From NCBI RefSeq assembly GCF_000732535.1, contig NZ_APNK01000001.1, positions 248,001 to 312,000 on the forward strand: a stretch of 64,000 bases of DNA, written 5' to 3'. The notes under the pieces are model-generated. The model was given only the letters and a program-made list of their open reading frames with translations. It searched no databases and had not been told where the DNA came from. Position numbers and translations under genes: made by a program. This stretch comes from Salinisphaera hydrothermalis C41B8. Lineage in GTDB: Bacteria > Pseudomonadota > Gammaproteobacteria > Nevskiales > Salinisphaeraceae. Each line of letters opens with the position of its first letter. Within the stretch, counting starts at the first letter, position 1. Positions 49,760-58,574 of the stretch are shown here, one piece after another.

Positions 49760-50238
49760 TCCAGCGAGATCTCGGTCAGCGGCTGGCCGGGCCGATCGAA
49801 CGCGTGCCAGAGCTCACGATAGGTCCGGCCGTCGGTCGGATGGCGCGCATCGGGCCACATGTCGGCCAGTGGCCGCAAAACGAAGGCATAGTCGAGGATA
49901 TCGGCGCGCGGCACGCGAATATCGCCATTGTCGAATACCGCATCGCCAAACAGCAGCATGTCGAGATCCAGGGTGCGCGACCCGTCGCGCGCTGCGCGAT
50001 TTCGCCCGCCAGCGGCCTCGATCTCGCGCAGGCCGTTCTGCACGGACTCAATCGGTTCGTCGCTGTTGAAGGCCACCACCAGATTGACGAAGTCGGCGCC
50101 GGAGAAACCCACGGCGGGACAGGTATAGATCGGCGATACGTCGAGCGTGCCGAAACGCTGGGCCAGCCGATCGAGCGCGGCGCGGACGTTACGCTCGGGA
50201 TCGATATTGGAGCCCATGCCGATCACGACTTCGGTCAT
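49753..50238 (-). CDS. folK: HPPK, 2-amino-4-hydroxy-6-hydroxymethyldihydropteridine pyrophosphokinase
   Basis: Transfers pyrophosphate from ATP to hydroxymethyl-dihydropterin in folate synthesis. It has 161 residues; MGSNIDPERNVRAAL, NLVVAFNSDEPIESV and the signature DGSRTLDLDMLLFGD with metal-binding Asp pair. Overlaps folB by 4 nt. The frame extends far upstream on this strand, but that part is antisense to tsaD sense coding and not used. Confidence 0.95.
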   Translation of the reverse strand: MTEVVIGMGSNIDPERNVRAALDRLAQRFGTLDVSPIYTCPAVGFSGADFVNLVVAFNSDEPIESVQNGLREIEAAGGRNRAARDGSRTLDLDMLLFGDAVFDNGDIRVPRADILDYAFVLRPLADMWPDARHPTDGRTYRELWHAFDRPGQPLTEISLDY

Positions 50239-50591
50239 TGACTGCGCTCCCGCGTGATGCGGATACCCACGCCCTTGGCGCCCCGCAGCGCATGCGGCTT
50301 GTCGAGGCGAAGCGTGACGCGGTCGACCGGGAACTCGTCGAGAATCAGCGCGGCGATGCCTTCCGAGAGCGTCTCGACGAGATCGAACTCGCTCGCCTCG
50401 ACGAAGGCGATCACGCGTTTGGCAACGGCTTTGTAGTCGAGCGTCTTGGCGACGTCGTCGGTGGCAGCCGCTTCGCGGATGTCGAAAGTCATCTCGAGAT
50501 CGAGAATCACCCGTTGCCGGATGCGGCGCTCCCAGTCGTACAGCCCGATGACCGTATCGATGGCCAGTTGATCGATGAAAATAGTGTCCAC
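50235..50591 (-). CDS. folB: Dihydroneopterin aldolase
   Basis: Cleaves dihydroneopterin to hydroxymethyl-dihydropterin, the substrate for FolK. It has 118 residues; MDTIFIDQLAIDTVIGLYDWERRIRQ, LDYKAVAKRVIAFVE and VETLSEGIAALIL are typical. Sits between tsaD and folK on the same strand. Confidence 0.95.
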   Translation of the reverse strand: MDTIFIDQLAIDTVIGLYDWERRIRQRVILDLEMTFDIREAAATDDVAKTLDYKAVAKRVIAFVEASEFDLVETLSEGIAALILDEFPVDRVTLRLDKPHALRGAKGVGIRITRERSQ

Positions 50592-50636
50592 GAATGCTCC
50601 CAGCCCAGTGCGGCGCCGCGCAGCTTATCAAAAGCG

Positions 50637-51719
50637 TCAGGCGGTCCCGGTTCGATCCGCTGTCGGCGCCTCGGCCATGGGCGGCGCCAGCTCGTCGAGC
50701 GGCCAGCGCGCCACGGCCTCGGCGCCCGCAATGCCGCGGCGGAACTCGCTGCGGCGCAGATAGCCGGTCAGCGCAATCATGGCCGCGTTGTCGGTACAAA
50801 ACGCCTGGCGCGGGAAGGACACCGAGAAACCATCGCGCGCCCCGCGCTCGATCAGCGCCGCACGCAGGGCCTGGTTCGCACCCACGCCGCCGGCCACGAC
50901 CAGTCGCTGCATGCCGGTGGCTTCGATCGCACGCGCACATTTGGCCACCAGCGTATCGACGACGGCCTGCTGAAAGCTCGCCGCGATGTCCGCGTCCGCC
51001 TGCGGCGAGCGCTCGCCGTTCTTCACCGCCAGCATCACCGCGGTCTTGAGCCCGGAGAAGGAAAAATCCAGCCCGGGGCGCGCCAGCATCGGCCGCGGGA
51101 AATCGTGCGCGGCCGGGTCACCGCTAGTTGCGAGCGCGGCGAGCGCCGGGCCGCCGGGATAGCCGAGATCCAGGATCTTGGCGGTCTTGTCGAACGCCTC
51201 GCCGACCGCATCGTCGACGCTGCGCCCGAGCAGTCGGTAACGTCCCAGGCCCTCGACGGCCACCAGCAGCGTATGCCCGCCGGAGACCAGCAGCGCCACG
51301 TAGGGAAACGCCGGCGGCTCGTCTTCCAGCAGCGGCGACAGCAGATGACCTTCCATGTGATGCACGCCCAGCACCGGCACATCCAGACTCATGCCAAACC
51401 CGGCCGCGACCGATGCGCCGACCAGCAGTGCCCCCATCAAGCCCGGGCCACGGGTATAGGCGATGCCGGTGAGCTCCGGGTTGCCTGCTTCGGCGCGCAC
51501 GCGCTCGATCAACGGCAGCAGCTTGCGGATATGATCACGCGAGGCCAGCTCCGGCACCACGCCGCCGTAGTCCGCATGCAGCGCCACTTGGCTGTGCAGG
51601 GCATGCGCCATCAGGCCGGATTCACCATAGATGGCAGCCGCGGATTCGTCGCAGGAACTCTCGATGCCGAGGATTATGGAAGGGCGTTGCAAAGCGGCGC
51701 TCTCGGGCGTATTATTCAT
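50637..51719 (-). CDS. tsaD: tRNA threonylcarbamoyltransferase subunit TsaD
   Basis: ASKHA-fold catalytic subunit that transfers threonylcarbamoyl to A37 of tRNA with TsaB and TsaE (not in this window). It has 360 residues; [16 protein letters not shown], metal-binding [16 protein letters not shown] and [12 protein letters not shown]. Divergent from rpsU, a widely conserved gammaproteobacterial arrangement. Confidence 0.96.
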   Translation of the reverse strand: MNNTPESAALQRPSIILGIESSCDESAAAIYGESGLMAHALHSQVALHADYGGVVPELASRDHIRKLLPLIERVRAEAGNPELTGIAYTRGPGLMGALLVGASVAAGFGMSLDVPVLGVHHMEGHLLSPLLEDEPPAFPYVALLVSGGHTLLVAVEGLGRYRLLGRSVDDAVGEAFDKTAKILDLGYPGGPALAALATSGDPAAHDFPRPMLARPGLDFSFSGLKTAVMLAVKNGERSPQADADIAASFQQAVVDTLVAKCARAIEATGMQRLVVAGGVGANQALRAALIERGARDGFSVSFPRQAFCTDNAAMIALTGYLRRSEFRRGIAGAEAVARWPLDELAPPMAEAPTADRTGTA

Positions 51720-51799
51720 CGCCCTATTCTAGCCGGTCGTTCCAGCTTGGGTCACCGGCTTAAAAGATGTACATCAGATTTCCCGGAGAGTGATGCTCA

Positions 51800-52015
51800 A
51801 TGCCTAGCGTACGCGTCAAAGAGAACGAGCCGTTTGAAGTCGCACTGCGTCGTTTCAAGCGCAGTTGCGAAAAAGCCGGCGTCGTGACCGAAGTACGCCG
51901 TCGCGAGTTTTTCGAAAAGCCCTGCCAGACTCGCAAGCGCAAGCGCGCGGCTGCCGTCAAGCGCCACGCCAAGCGTTTGCAGCGTGAGCAGCAGCGCTTT
52001 ACGCGCCAGTATTGA
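51800..52015 (+). CDS. rpsU: Ribosomal protein bS21
   Basis: 71 residues: [20 protein letters not shown] at the start and a strongly basic C-terminus, standard bS21. First gene of the rpsU-yqeY-dnaG-rpoD run. A ribosome-binding site GGAGAG lies about 10 nt before the ATG. Confidence 0.98.
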   Translation: MPSVRVKENEPFEVALRRFKRSCEKAGVVTEVRRREFFEKPCQTRKRKRAAAVKRHAKRLQREQQRFTRQY

Positions 52016-52073
52016 TTCTGGCCGTCGCGTCGATTCCCGAATCGATTGCGGCCATCGATTGAATCGATGATTG

Positions 52074-52098
52074 CAGCGGCCCCTGGGCCGCTGTTTTT
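52074..52098 (+). terminator. Terminator or attenuator after rpsU
   Basis: CAGCGGCC stem with GGCCGCTG and then TTTTT, 58 nt after the rpsU stop. As in E. coli, it would let rpsU be made in excess over dnaG. Confidence 0.88.
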
Positions 52099-52135
52099 GT
52101 GTCGGCCTCTTGTATGTATTTCATTATGAATTCGA

Positions 52136-52397
52136 GGCGTGTCGACGTTTCGTCTGCGGATCGAGTCTGTCGTCCGGCCTCACGCGCGGCGCATTGATGC
52201 ACGCTACCGGCGGGCCGACCGAAAACCCGACGCGACTTGCGCGTACGGGGCTCGTCGAAGCCAGCGGGGATCCAGCCGGCCGTAGACTCGGCCCCTGCAG
52301 ACATGGGCATGGCCCGGCCCGTCCACGCCGGCTCGATCCGCGCCGGGGAACGGCCGCGGATCAGGCGCGGGCAGCCTCGAAGAAACGTCAACACACC
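52136..52397. mobile_element. Candidate divergent MITE-like element, copy H
   Basis: Ends are related inverted repeats: left GGCGTGTCGACGTTTC, right the inverse of GAAACGTCAACACACC, about 262 bp apart. The right flank is TA. The interior does not obviously match copies A or B. It fills most of the 399-nt gap between rpsU and yqeY, which has no gene. Confidence 0.5.
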
Positions 52398-52414
52398 TAT
52401 GGGAGAGTGCGAAC

Positions 52415-52858
52415 GTGAATATCAAGGATCAGCTGTCCGAAGACATGAAGTCGGCCATGCGCGCCCGCGACAAGGAGCGTCTGGCGGTCATCCGCATGGT
52501 CAATGCGGCGATCAAGCAGCGCGAGTTGGACGACGGCAGCACGCTCGACGATCCCGCCGTACTCGCCGTGATCGAGAAGATGGTCAAGCAGCGGCGTGAC
52601 GCCGAGTCGCAGTATCGCGATGCCGGCCGCGACGAGCTCGCCGATGCCGAGGCCGCCGAGATCTCGGTACTCGAGCACTATCTGCCCGCTCAACTCTCCG
52701 AAGCCGAAATCGATGCGGCCGTGACACGCGCGATTGCGGATACCGGCGCCGAATCCATGCGCGACATGGGCAAGGTGATGGGCCAGCTCAAAAGCGAGTT
52801 GGCCGGTCAGGCCGACATGGCCGTGGTCAGTCAGCGGCTCAAGGCCAAGCTGCAGTAG
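52415..52858 (+). CDS. yqeY: GatB/YqeY domain protein
   Basis: 147 residues, all helical: DQLSEDMKSAMRARDKERLAVIRMV at the start, and a C-terminal GatB-tail-like tRNA-binding subdomain (IADTGAESMRDMGKVMGQLK). Function not firmly known, related to the tRNA-binding tail of amidotransferase GatB. Start GTG at 52415, preceded by GGGAGAG. Confidence 0.92.
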   Translation: MNIKDQLSEDMKSAMRARDKERLAVIRMVNAAIKQRELDDGSTLDDPAVLAVIEKMVKQRRDAESQYRDAGRDELADAEAAEISVLEHYLPAQLSEAEIDAAVTRAIADTGAESMRDMGKVMGQLKSELAGQADMAVVSQRLKAKLQ

Positions 52859-52865
52859 TAGAACC

Positions 52866-52895
52866 GGCCGGGCCCTGCAGCCCGGCCCGGATTTT
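52866..52895 (+). terminator. Rho-independent terminator between yqeY and dnaG
   Basis: GGCCGGGC, 6-nt loop, GCCCGGCC, then a short ATTTTC. The T run is weak, so partial read-through into dnaG is likely. Confidence 0.7.
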
Positions 52896-52944
52896 CAACC
52901 CGCTCAGCGGGCCGTGCCTTCCGCCCGTCGTTTAGAATGGCCCC

Positions 52945-54723
52945 ATGGCGCGCATTCCCCAGCACTTCATCGATCAGCTGCTCGAACGCACGGACATCGT
53001 CTCCCTGATCGATGAACGAGTGTCGCTGAAGAAGGCCGGTCGCGAATACACCGCCTGCTGCCCGTTTCACGACGAGAAGACACCGTCGTTCACGGTCTCG
53101 CCCACCAAGCAGTTCTATCACTGCTTCGGCTGCGGCGCCCACGGCACGGCGATCAGCTTCCTGATGGAATACGACCGCCTGGAATTCCGCGACGCGGTCG
53201 ACGTCCTCGCCGATGCGGCCGGTCTGGACATTCCGGAAGAAGCGACGTCCCAGAGTTCGAGCGGCCCGCCGCGTGAGCCATTGCTCGACGCGATGCGCCA
53301 GGCCGACCGCCACTACCAGGCCGCCCTGCGGCGCGATCCGGGCGTGATCGACTATCTGAAGAATCGTGGTGTATCCGGCGAAATGGCCAAGCTGTACGGC
53401 CTGGGTTTCGCGCGCGATGCCTGGGACGATCTCACGCGCCGCCTGCCGAACAAGGCGGCGGCCGCCCAGGCCGGCCTGCTGATCGAACGCGATTCCGGCG
53501 GCTATTTCGACCGTTTCCGCAACCGGCTCATGTTTCCGATCCGCGATACGCGCGGGCGCACCATCGCCTTCGGCGGGCGCACGCTCGGCGACGACAGCGC
53601 CAAGTATCTGAACTCGCCCGAGACACCGCTGTTCCACAAGTCCGATCACATGTACGGCCTGTTCGAGGCACGCCAGGCCATGCGCCAGCTCGACCGTCTG
53701 CTCGTGGTCGAGGGCTATATGGACGTCATCGCCCTGGCGCAGCACGGCTTCCCCAATGCGGTTGCCACACTGGGAACGGCCACCACCGCATCGCATCTGA
53801 CCACGCTGTTTCGCCATACCCAGGAAGTGGTTTTCTGTTTCGACGGAGATGCCGCCGGCGTTCGGGCGGCAAGAAAAGCGATGGAACACAGTCTCGGCGT
53901 GATGCGCGGCGCCCGGCGCGTGCGTTTTCTATTCCTGCCCGACGGCGAGGATCCGGACAGCCTCGTGCGTGGCGACGGCGGCCGCGACGCGATGGCGGCA
54001 GCGATCGAGTCCGCGCGCCCGGCCTCGGAAGTCCTGCTCGGCGAGCTCACTGAAGGTCTCGATCTGGCGACGCCCGACGATCGCGCCCAGCTGGTGGAAC
54101 GTGCTCGCGCCCCGGTCAATACACTGCCGCCGGATGCCTTTCGCGCTGAGATGGTGGCCGAGATCAGCCGCCTGTCGGGGCTGCCGCCGGACGATATCCG
54201 CGAACTCTATGCGGCGAACCAACCGGCGCCGCGGCCGGCCACGGCCCAGAATGACGCTGAATCGAACAAAAGCACCTACAGCGCGGAACTACCGCCGGTG
54301 ACCCGCGGCCTCATGCTGTTGCTGGCCGATCCCAGCCTGGCCGGCCATATCGCCGGTACCGACGGGCTGCGCGACAATGACAACCCCGGCGCACAAATTT
54401 TGGCCGAAGCGATTGACTTTTTCGCAAGAAACCCAAACGTATCCGTTGCGCAATGGCTTGAACATCATCGCGAATACCGGTTTTTCGACCGTCTGCAACG
54501 ATTGGCCGCGGCCGACCCGCCCGGCGACGCAGAACATCGCGCGGGCGAATTCGCAGACGTGGTCGCGCGGCTGCAGAAGCACAGCCGCTCCCGCGCGACG
54601 CTGCGCCAACGCTACAACGCGCTGGTCGCACAACAGGAACGTGGCCCGCTCGATGCAGCGGCCGCAAAGGAGTTGAAGGAAGTCTTGAGCCAACTGCAAG
54701 GTCGATCTCCGCCCCCGACCTGA
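52945..54723 (+). CDS. dnaG: DNA primase
   Basis: Makes RNA primers at replication forks. It has 592 residues. Zinc-binding domain: Cys39, His42 (CCPFHDEKTPSF), Cys60 and Cys63 (HCFGCGAHG). Toprim core: VVEGYMDVIALAQHG, CFDGDAAGVRAARKA and FLPDGEDPDSLVR. The C-terminal helicase-binding domain is present. TAGAAT at 52933-52938 could be a -10 box, which would put a start very close to the ATG. Confidence 0.97.
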   Translation: MARIPQHFIDQLLERTDIVSLIDERVSLKKAGREYTACCPFHDEKTPSFTVSPTKQFYHCFGCGAHGTAISFLMEYDRLEFRDAVDVLADAAGLDIPEEATSQSSSGPPREPLLDAMRQADRHYQAALRRDPGVIDYLKNRGVSGEMAKLYGLGFARDAWDDLTRRLPNKAAAAQAGLLIERDSGGYFDRFRNRLMFPIRDTRGRTIAFGGRTLGDDSAKYLNSPETPLFHKSDHMYGLFEARQAMRQLDRLLVVEGYMDVIALAQHGFPNAVATLGTATTASHLTTLFRHTQEVVFCFDGDAAGVRAARKAMEHSLGVMRGARRVRFLFLPDGEDPDSLVRGDGGRDAMAAAIESARPASEVLLGELTEGLDLATPDDRAQLVERARAPVNTLPPDAFRAEMVAEISRLSGLPPDDIRELYAANQPAPRPATAQNDAESNKSTYSAELPPVTRGLMLLLADPSLAGHIAGTDGLRDNDNPGAQILAEAIDFFARNPNVSVAQWLEHHREYRFFDRLQRLAAADPPGDAEHRAGEFADVVARLQKHSRSRATLRQRYNALVAQQERGPLDAAAAKELKEVLSQLQGRSPPPT

Positions 54724-54744
54724 CGCCGCACGAGCCGCATCGAA

Positions 54745-54773
54745 TCGATTCGGCCCGCTCGCGATGCTATAAT
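54745..54773 (+). promoter_or_regulatory. Extended -10 promoter of rpoD
   Basis: TGCTATAAT, a perfect -10 with the extended TGn motif, 55 nt before the rpoD start. The -35 position (TCGATT, 17 nt upstream) is weak, as often with extended -10 promoters. Confidence 0.6.
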
Positions 54774-54828
54774 GGTCGGTTATCGCCGAGTGCGCCTTGC
54801 CCCACGAGCCCAACACGCAGCGAGTCAC

Positions 54829-56658
54829 ATGAGCAAAGACAAGAAATCCCAGCTTCGGCTACTGATCGCCCATGGCAAGCAGAAAGGGTATCTGACCTAC
54901 GCCGAGGTCAACGATACCTTGCCGGACGATATTGTCGATCCCGAACAGATCGAAGATATCGTCAACATGATCAGTGACATGGGCATCACGGTGCACGAGC
55001 AGGCGCCGGATGAGGACGATCTGGTCATCGCCGGCAACACCGTCAACGACGATGATGACGACGACGCCGAGGAAGCCGCGGCCACGCTCGCCGCGCTCGA
55101 TCCCCAGTTCGGCCGGACGACCGATCCGGTGCGCATGTACATGCGCGAGATGGGCTCGGTCGAATTGCTCGACCGCGAAGGCGAGATTCGCATCGCCAAG
55201 CGGATCGAGGAAGGCCTGTCGGAGATGATGTTCGCGCTGGCCTATTTCCCGGCCACCACCGGACGTCTGATCGAGCTATGGGATCAGGTGCTCGCCGAAG
55301 ACAAGCGTCTAACCGACGTGCTCGTCGGCTTCGTCGACCCGGATACGGGCGACCCTGTCGACAGCGGCGCTGAAGAAACCGCCGAAGCCGCCGATTCGGA
55401 CAGCGAGGACGACGAAGACGAGGAAAGCTCGGCGCCCGCCAACGACGGCCCGGACCCGGAAGAAGCCAAGGCCCAGTTCGCCGAACTGCGCCGCCTGCAC
55501 GACGCCGCCGTGGCCTCGCTGGAAGCTAACGGCCGCGAGCACGCGGAAACCGAAGCCGCCCTGTCGGCGCTGGCCACGCACTTCATGCGCTTCAAGCTCG
55601 TGCCGAAGACGGCCGACGACCTGACGTTGCAGCTGCGCACCGCCATGATCGACATCCGCAGCGCCGAGCGCGACATGCTGCGCATCTGCGTGACCGAAGC
55701 CGGCATGCCGCGGCGCGATTTCGTGCGCCAGCTGCCGGACAACATCACCAATGAAGACTGGCTGGAAAAACTGATCCGCGCCAAGCGTCGTTATTCCTCC
55801 ACCATCGCCAGCCGGCGCGAGGAACTCGTGCGCCACATGAACCGCGTGCGCGAGATCGAGCAGGAATCGGCGCTGGACGTCAATCACATCAAGGAAATCA
55901 ACCGCAAGATGTCGATTGGCGAGGCCAAGGCCCGCCGCGCCAAGAAGGAAATGGTCGAGGCCAACCTGCGTCTCGTGATCTCGATCGCGAAGAAATACAC
56001 CAACCGTGGCCTGCAGTTCCTGGACCTGATCCAGGAAGGCAACATCGGCCTGATGAAGGCGGTCGACAAGTTCGAGTACCGTCGCGGCTACAAGTTCTCG
56101 ACCTACGCCACGTGGTGGATCCGACAGGCCATCACCCGCTCGATCGCCGACCAGGCGCGCACCATCCGTATTCCGGTGCACATGATCGAGACCATCAACA
56201 AGCTCAACCGCATCAGTCGCCAGATGCTCCAGGAAATGGGCCGCGAGCCCACGCCCGAGGAACTGGCCGAGCGGATGGAAATGCCGGAAGAGAAGGTCCG
56301 CAAGGTCCTCAAGATCGCCAAGGAACCGATCTCCATGGAGACGCCGATCGGCGACGACGAGGATTCGCATCTGGGCGACTTCATCGAAGACGTCAACGCG
56401 GTCGCCCCGGACGATTCCGCCTCGGGCGAATCGCTGCGCGAAGCCACGCACAACACCCTGGCCAGCCTCACCCCGCGCGAGGCCAAGGTTCTGCGTATGC
56501 GTTTCGGCATCGACATGAACACCGATCACACCCTCGAGGAAGTCGGTAAGCAGTTCGATGTCACGCGTGAGCGTATCCGCCAGATCGAGGCCAAAGCCCT
56601 GCGTAAGTTGCGCCACCCCTCGCGCGCAACCTTCCTCAAGAGCTTCCTCGACGAGTAG
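54829..56658 (+). CDS. rpoD: RNA polymerase primary sigma factor (sigma-70)
   Basis: Housekeeping sigma factor of 609 residues. Region 1.1 starts [20 protein letters not shown]; region 1.2 [20 protein letters not shown]; the non-conserved region has an acidic run (residues about 185-215); regions 2.3-2.4 [20 protein letters not shown]; region 3 [18 protein letters not shown]; region 4.2 [20 protein letters not shown]. The ATG at 54829 gives the usual N-terminus [10 protein letters not shown]; the frame before it contains the promoter. Confidence 0.98.
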   Translation: MSKDKKSQLRLLIAHGKQKGYLTYAEVNDTLPDDIVDPEQIEDIVNMISDMGITVHEQAPDEDDLVIAGNTVNDDDDDDAEEAAATLAALDPQFGRTTDPVRMYMREMGSVELLDREGEIRIAKRIEEGLSEMMFALAYFPATTGRLIELWDQVLAEDKRLTDVLVGFVDPDTGDPVDSGAEETAEAADSDSEDDEDEESSAPANDGPDPEEAKAQFAELRRLHDAAVASLEANGREHAETEAALSALATHFMRFKLVPKTADDLTLQLRTAMIDIRSAERDMLRICVTEAGMPRRDFVRQLPDNITNEDWLEKLIRAKRRYSSTIASRREELVRHMNRVREIEQESALDVNHIKEINRKMSIGEAKARRAKKEMVEANLRLVISIAKKYTNRGLQFLDLIQEGNIGLMKAVDKFEYRRGYKFSTYATWWIRQAITRSIADQARTIRIPVHMIETINKLNRISRQMLQEMGREPTPEELAERMEMPEEKVRKVLKIAKEPISMETPIGDDEDSHLGDFIEDVNAVAPDDSASGESLREATHNTLASLTPREAKVLRMRFGIDMNTDHTLEEVGKQFDVTRERIRQIEAKALRKLRHPSRATFLKSFLDE

Positions 56659-56671
56659 GCCCGCCGAACGC

Positions 56672-56701
56672 TTGGCGGCTACACGGCCGTCACGCTATAG
56701 T
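56672..56701 (+). promoter_or_regulatory. Probable promoter of the tRNA gene
   Basis: TTGGCG and TATAGT with 18-nt spacing, followed by a GC-rich discriminator GCCGCGCC, as in stringently controlled stable-RNA promoters. Confidence 0.45.
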
Positions 56702-56704
56702 GCC

Positions 56705-56734
56705 GCGCCGGGCGTGCAACGCGCCCGGCGCTTT
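56705..56734 (+). terminator. Terminator hairpin of rpoD
   Basis: Perfect 10-bp stem GCGCCGGGCG/CGCCCGGCGC with a 7-nt loop, then TTTC. The short T run makes efficiency uncertain. Confidence 0.7.
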
Positions 56735-56741
56735 CATTTGG

Positions 56742-56817
<76 letters not shown>

Positions 56818-57105
56818 TTAAATCGGCTATTAGCAGATATCCCGGCCCCGGTGCATTTCCGCGAGTACAGCGCCGGTACATTGCTCGGTCGTAGGCCGGG
56901 CGGCATATCTATTGCTCCCGGTCATTCCGGCAAGTTGCGGCGTCTGCTCGGCAGAGCCACAACTGTTTTTCGGTGACCGTCGTGGCGCTCAAACCTCCTT
57001 TGACCAGCCGGCGACGGCGTCAAACTTCGCTTGGCCCCGCCTCGGCGTCGTTAATACCGCGCCTTCCGCAAGACCCAAGAAGAGGAATGGCGCGGCGATC
57101 GCGCT
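56818..57105. other. Intergenic gap after the tRNA
   Basis: 288 nt with no credible gene, no clear hairpin with T run and no repeat-element ends. It marks the boundary between the core operon and the accessory genes. Confidence 0.5.
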
Positions 57106-58011
57106 CTATTCGGCTATGCCGTTGGCTCGAGCCACGTAATCCGTCAGATGCGGCACGTAATCTTCCGGCCCATCACCGCCGCCCGCGACGGCGGCTGCAA
57201 ATGAGTTCTTGACCGCGCTGGAAACCGGCGTCGTGCAGCCGCCGTTATTGGCCATCGCTTCCAGATAACGCATGTCTTTATAGGCGTTGGTCAGCGTGAA
57301 TTTATGGGCTTCGCGATTGCCTTCGAGCGAGTAACCCATGAAAGTCCGATAGAACCCGCAATCCATACGGCTGCCGCGGATTACGCTATCGAACTGCTCG
57401 ATCGAAAGCCCGGCCTTGCGCGCCACCGACAGCGCCTCGGCATAGAGCGCGCCATAGCCTAGCGAAATGAAATTATTGATGAGTTTCATGCGATGGCCGT
57501 CGCCGACGCCGCCGATATGGATCGTGCGCGCGGTCCAGCACGCGAATACTGGCTCAAGTCTTTCGAAGACATCGGGTGCCGCGCCGACGATCGCCTGCAA
57601 CTCGCCGGCTTCGGCCTGATCGGGCGTGCCGCCCAGCGGCGCGTCGCAATAAGCCACGTCGCGTTCGGCCAGGCGAGCCACCAGTCGCATCGTGACGACC
57701 GGATCGGATGTCGAACAATCGACAATGACGGTGCCTGGCTTGAGTGCCGATTCCATCTCGCTCACTACCGATTCGACGGCGACCGAATCCGTGAGACAGA
57801 GAAACACCACCGTCGAGGCCGCGGCCAGCCCCACAACCGATGTGGCCTCCTGGGCGCCCTGGCCCACCAGATCGTCGACCGGCGCGCGATTACGATGCGC
57901 AATGGCCGTCAGCGGGTATCCCTCGGCCAGCAGGTTCGCCGCAATGCCATGGCCCATGAGACCGACGCCGACGAACCCGATCGTCTCTTTTTTCGTTGCC
58001 TTGGTATTCAA
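57106..58011 (-). CDS. 3-hydroxyisobutyrate dehydrogenase-family oxidoreductase
   Basis: Beta-hydroxyacid dehydrogenase of 301 residues. NAD(P)-binding GFVGVGLMGHGIAANLL, substrate region DCSTSDPVV and DAPLGGTPDQAEAG, catalytic Lys in GHRMKLINNF. Substrates in the family include 3-hydroxyisobutyrate, tartronate semialdehyde and related acids; this one is not resolved. A palindrome (58034-58045) lies 23 nt upstream. Confidence 0.85.
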   Translation of the reverse strand: MNTKATKKETIGFVGVGLMGHGIAANLLAEGYPLTAIAHRNRAPVDDLVGQGAQEATSVVGLAAASTVVFLCLTDSVAVESVVSEMESALKPGTVIVDCSTSDPVVTMRLVARLAERDVAYCDAPLGGTPDQAEAGELQAIVGAAPDVFERLEPVFACWTARTIHIGGVGDGHRMKLINNFISLGYGALYAEALSVARKAGLSIEQFDSVIRGSRMDCGFYRTFMGYSLEGNREAHKFTLTNAYKDMRYLEAMANNGGCTTPVSSAVKNSFAAAVAGGGDGPEDYVPHLTDYVARANGIAE

Positions 58012-58574
58012 TATTCATCTCCGTTTTATTATGTGTTCGCGAACATACGCCGCGCGCGCGACCGCCCCTGCTGGGGTGTGTTCATCCGCGCAGTGACCGC
58101 GCCAGTGCGATCCGAAATCCATTATTGCGGCCAGCCGGTATTCACAGCCGAACATACCGGTATACCCCCCATCACGGGGTGCAGCCAGTGCCGTCGCCTA
58201 ATCCAGCATTCCGGGTTCGTTGCGGTCGGGGACGTCGGCCTTCTGGATCCGCCCGACATGGTCAACGCATTGTCCGAGCTGCGTGACGACATCGCTATGC
58301 TCGGTTCGTATGGGATAGCCGTCGAACCGGATCTTGAGCCGCGGATGGCCGGCCTGGCCGACGCTATGCTGTGCCGGGTCGAGGCGCCCGACAACCGGAT
58401 CGCGCGACGGTCGATCGATTCAACAATCACACAGTCGCTGACGCTCGGCGCGTAGCTAAGCGTGTCGCTTGACACAGCTTGGGCGCGCCGCCCGGCATGC
58501 CCGCTTTCCCGGCCGGCAAGCGAACGGCGCGCGCCGTCTCATAGACTTGAAGCGCTGCTCATCTTTCGATGCGA
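58012..58574. other. 563-nt gap with no confident gene
   Basis: Holds the palindrome at 58034-58045 and a weak plus-strand frame (58258-58455, 65 codons, starting MVNALSELRDDIAML) that I do not recognise and do not call a gene. It could be a remnant of an older reading frame. Confidence 0.4.
58034..58045. promoter_or_regulatory. Palindromic operator candidate
   Basis: TGTTCGCGAACA, a perfect 12-bp palindrome just upstream of the dehydrogenase start codon. It may bind a local regulator, for example the RpiR or AraC protein of this region, but the owner is not known. Confidence 0.4.

Noticed and set aside
58122-58475. Minus-strand 117-codon frame in the 58 kb gap
   Set aside because: Ser/Arg-rich product without hydrophobic core or recognisable motif, and the plus strand frame is no better.
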